The notes beneath the pieces were generated by a model. It ran no database searches and was not told the origin of the DNA. It saw nothing but the letters and a program-made list of their open reading frames with translations. Below are positions 5,367-5,919 of a DNA stretch of 5,919 nucleotides, one piece after another. The stretch covers positions 1 to 5,919 of the forward strand of contig DKWX01000031.1 of NCBI GenBank assembly GCA_002491945.1, given 5' to 3'. Origin of the DNA: Porphyromonadaceae bacterium UBA7141. GTDB lineage: Bacteria > Bacteroidota > Bacteroidia > Bacteroidales > Muribaculaceae. The stretch's first letter is position 1; each line of letters starts with the position of its first letter. The position numbers were made by a program, and so were the translations under genes.

Positions 5367-5852
5367 ATGCGTAAGATAATACTCACGATGTTGATGGGCC
5401 TGATTTTGACGGGGAGTACCGATATGATTGCGTCCACCTGCGGTCAGGGGTCGTCGGCGCCTGCGCCGGGTATGATAACAGCCGATAATCGTCCGGGCAA
5501 CAACAACCGTCCTGTCAACGATAACCGTCCGGGGAACAACAACCGTCCGGGCAATGGCGGGTCTCGTCACCAAGGAGTCAAGGTGAAGCCTGCCAATCAG
5601 CGCAAGGCCAATGAGTGCAGGCATAAGGCCGATGAATACCGCAGGCAGGCGCAGGTGCAGCTGCGTGAGTCGCAGCATTATTCGCGTTTGGCCGATGATT
5701 ATGCGCGGCATCGCCTGTTGTCGAAATCGCGCAGCGCCCGTCAGAAGGCAGAAAAGGCCATGCGGAAATATAGACAGCTGCTGACCAAGGCTCAGGAGCA
5801 GGAACGGAAGGCCGGCAGCTACCTGCGTGTTTCCGGGGGACATCGCCGTTGA
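5367..5852 (+). CDS. Secreted basic helical protein with Asn-Arg-Pro-Gly repeat linker (paralogue of 4727-4185)
   Basis: A 161-residue protein of no family I recognise. Residues 1-23 look like a signal peptide (MRKIILTMLMGLILTG...). C25 follows, but the preceding IAST is a poor lipobox, so cleavage by signal peptidase I is more likely. Residues 40-63 are four hexapeptides of the form [D/N]NRP[G/V]N. Residues 77-154 are the helical module shared with the divergent gene: 36 of 78 positions identical, no gaps, with heptad alanines A81, A88, A95, A109 and a second helix with A128, Y135, A142, A149. Conserved blocks include LREx2HY (99-105), SRSARxKAxKAM (121-132) and an aligned final Y-x-R. The signal peptides also resemble each other (TML, STD). 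It has a strong Shine-Dalgarno and its own promoter-like box. It is strongly basic overall. A role at the envelope or in binding polyanions is only a guess from composition. Confidence 0.87.
   Translation: MRKIILTMLMGLILTGSTDMIASTCGQGSSAPAPGMITADNRPGNNNRPVNDNRPGNNNRPGNGGSRHQGVKVKPANQRKANECRHKADEYRRQAQVQLRESQHYSRLADDYARHRLLSKSRSARQKAEKAMRKYRQLLTKAQEQERKAGSYLRVSGGHRR
5484..5555 (+). repeat. Four 18-bp tandem repeats encoding [D/N]NRP[G/V]N
   Basis: Four in-frame 18-bp units encode DNRPGN, NNRPVN, DNRPGN and NNRPGN. Units 1 and 3 begin with GAT and units 2 and 4 with AAC, so the larger period is 36 bp. This suggests duplication of a two-unit block. The paralogue at 4727-4185 has a different, charged linker in this place. 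Confidence 0.85.
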
Positions 5853-5897
5853 TACCGGCCTTCAGGCAGATACGCTGTTTTTGCCGAACTGTTGATA

Positions 5898-5905
5898 TAA
5901 ATTAG
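5898..5905 (+). promoter_or_regulatory. Promoter-like box at window end
   Basis: TAAATTAG is identical to the box at 5319-5326 and also has a TTTG 14 bases upstream (5880-5883). It lies 46 bases after the stop of the 5367 gene and could be the promoter of a forward gene beyond the window. It is not followed by the AACAC motif. The 5853-5897 stretch has only weak hairpins, such as GCCT-TC-AGGC, and no convincing terminator. Confidence 0.3.
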
Positions 5906-5919
5906 GGATATTCAGTTAA

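Noticed and set aside
5307..5843. Reverse-strand 178-codon open frame
   Set aside because: Mirror of the 5367 gene; its VVVPRTVIVDRTVVV-like runs are the complement of the NNRPGN repeat.

Overview
The window most resembles a chromosomal segment of a Bacteroidales bacterium, perhaps a gut Muribaculaceae-like lineage; the family is a guess. The support is: AT-rich leaders with Bacteroidetes-type -7 boxes (TAnnTTTG-like), mostly absent Shine-Dalgarno sequences, GC-rich coding DNA, and a gene set that is ordinary for this order. No rRNA, tRNA, CRISPR array, integrase or intact insertion sequence is visible.

Layout. Bases 1-158 hold one arm of a ~114-bp inverted repeat and the promoter of the first gene. 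Two forward transporter genes follow: a His-rich CDF zinc/divalent-cation exporter (159-1151) and a Kup/HAK/KT-type potassium transporter (1304-3307). A convergent reverse-strand group follows. Its genes, in transcription order, are a secreted basic helical protein (4727-4185), an intrinsic terminator (4174-4156), an FKBP-type peptidyl-prolyl isomerase (4110-3712) and a small HExxH protein (3673-3338). The ~640-bp gap 4728-5366 has no confident gene. It carries short ORF remnants and the second arm of the inverted repeat. The last gene (5367-5852, forward) is a paralogue of the 4727-4185 gene, transcribed divergently from it.

How they may work together. The two transporters are ion-homeostasis genes and carry an identical 11-mer, AACACTTACTT, just before their starts; the 5367 gene has a 10/11 version. 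The most interesting content is the divergent pair of secreted proteins. They share a signal peptide and a C-terminal two-helix module with alanines in strict heptad register (about 46% identical over 78 residues), but their linkers are unrelated: one is Lys/His/Asp/Arg-rich, the other is four [D/N]NRP[G/V]N hexapeptides. I recognise no named family for them. The ~86% identical inverted repeat, whose arms lie 5.1 kb apart, is the other structure that gene annotation does not explain.
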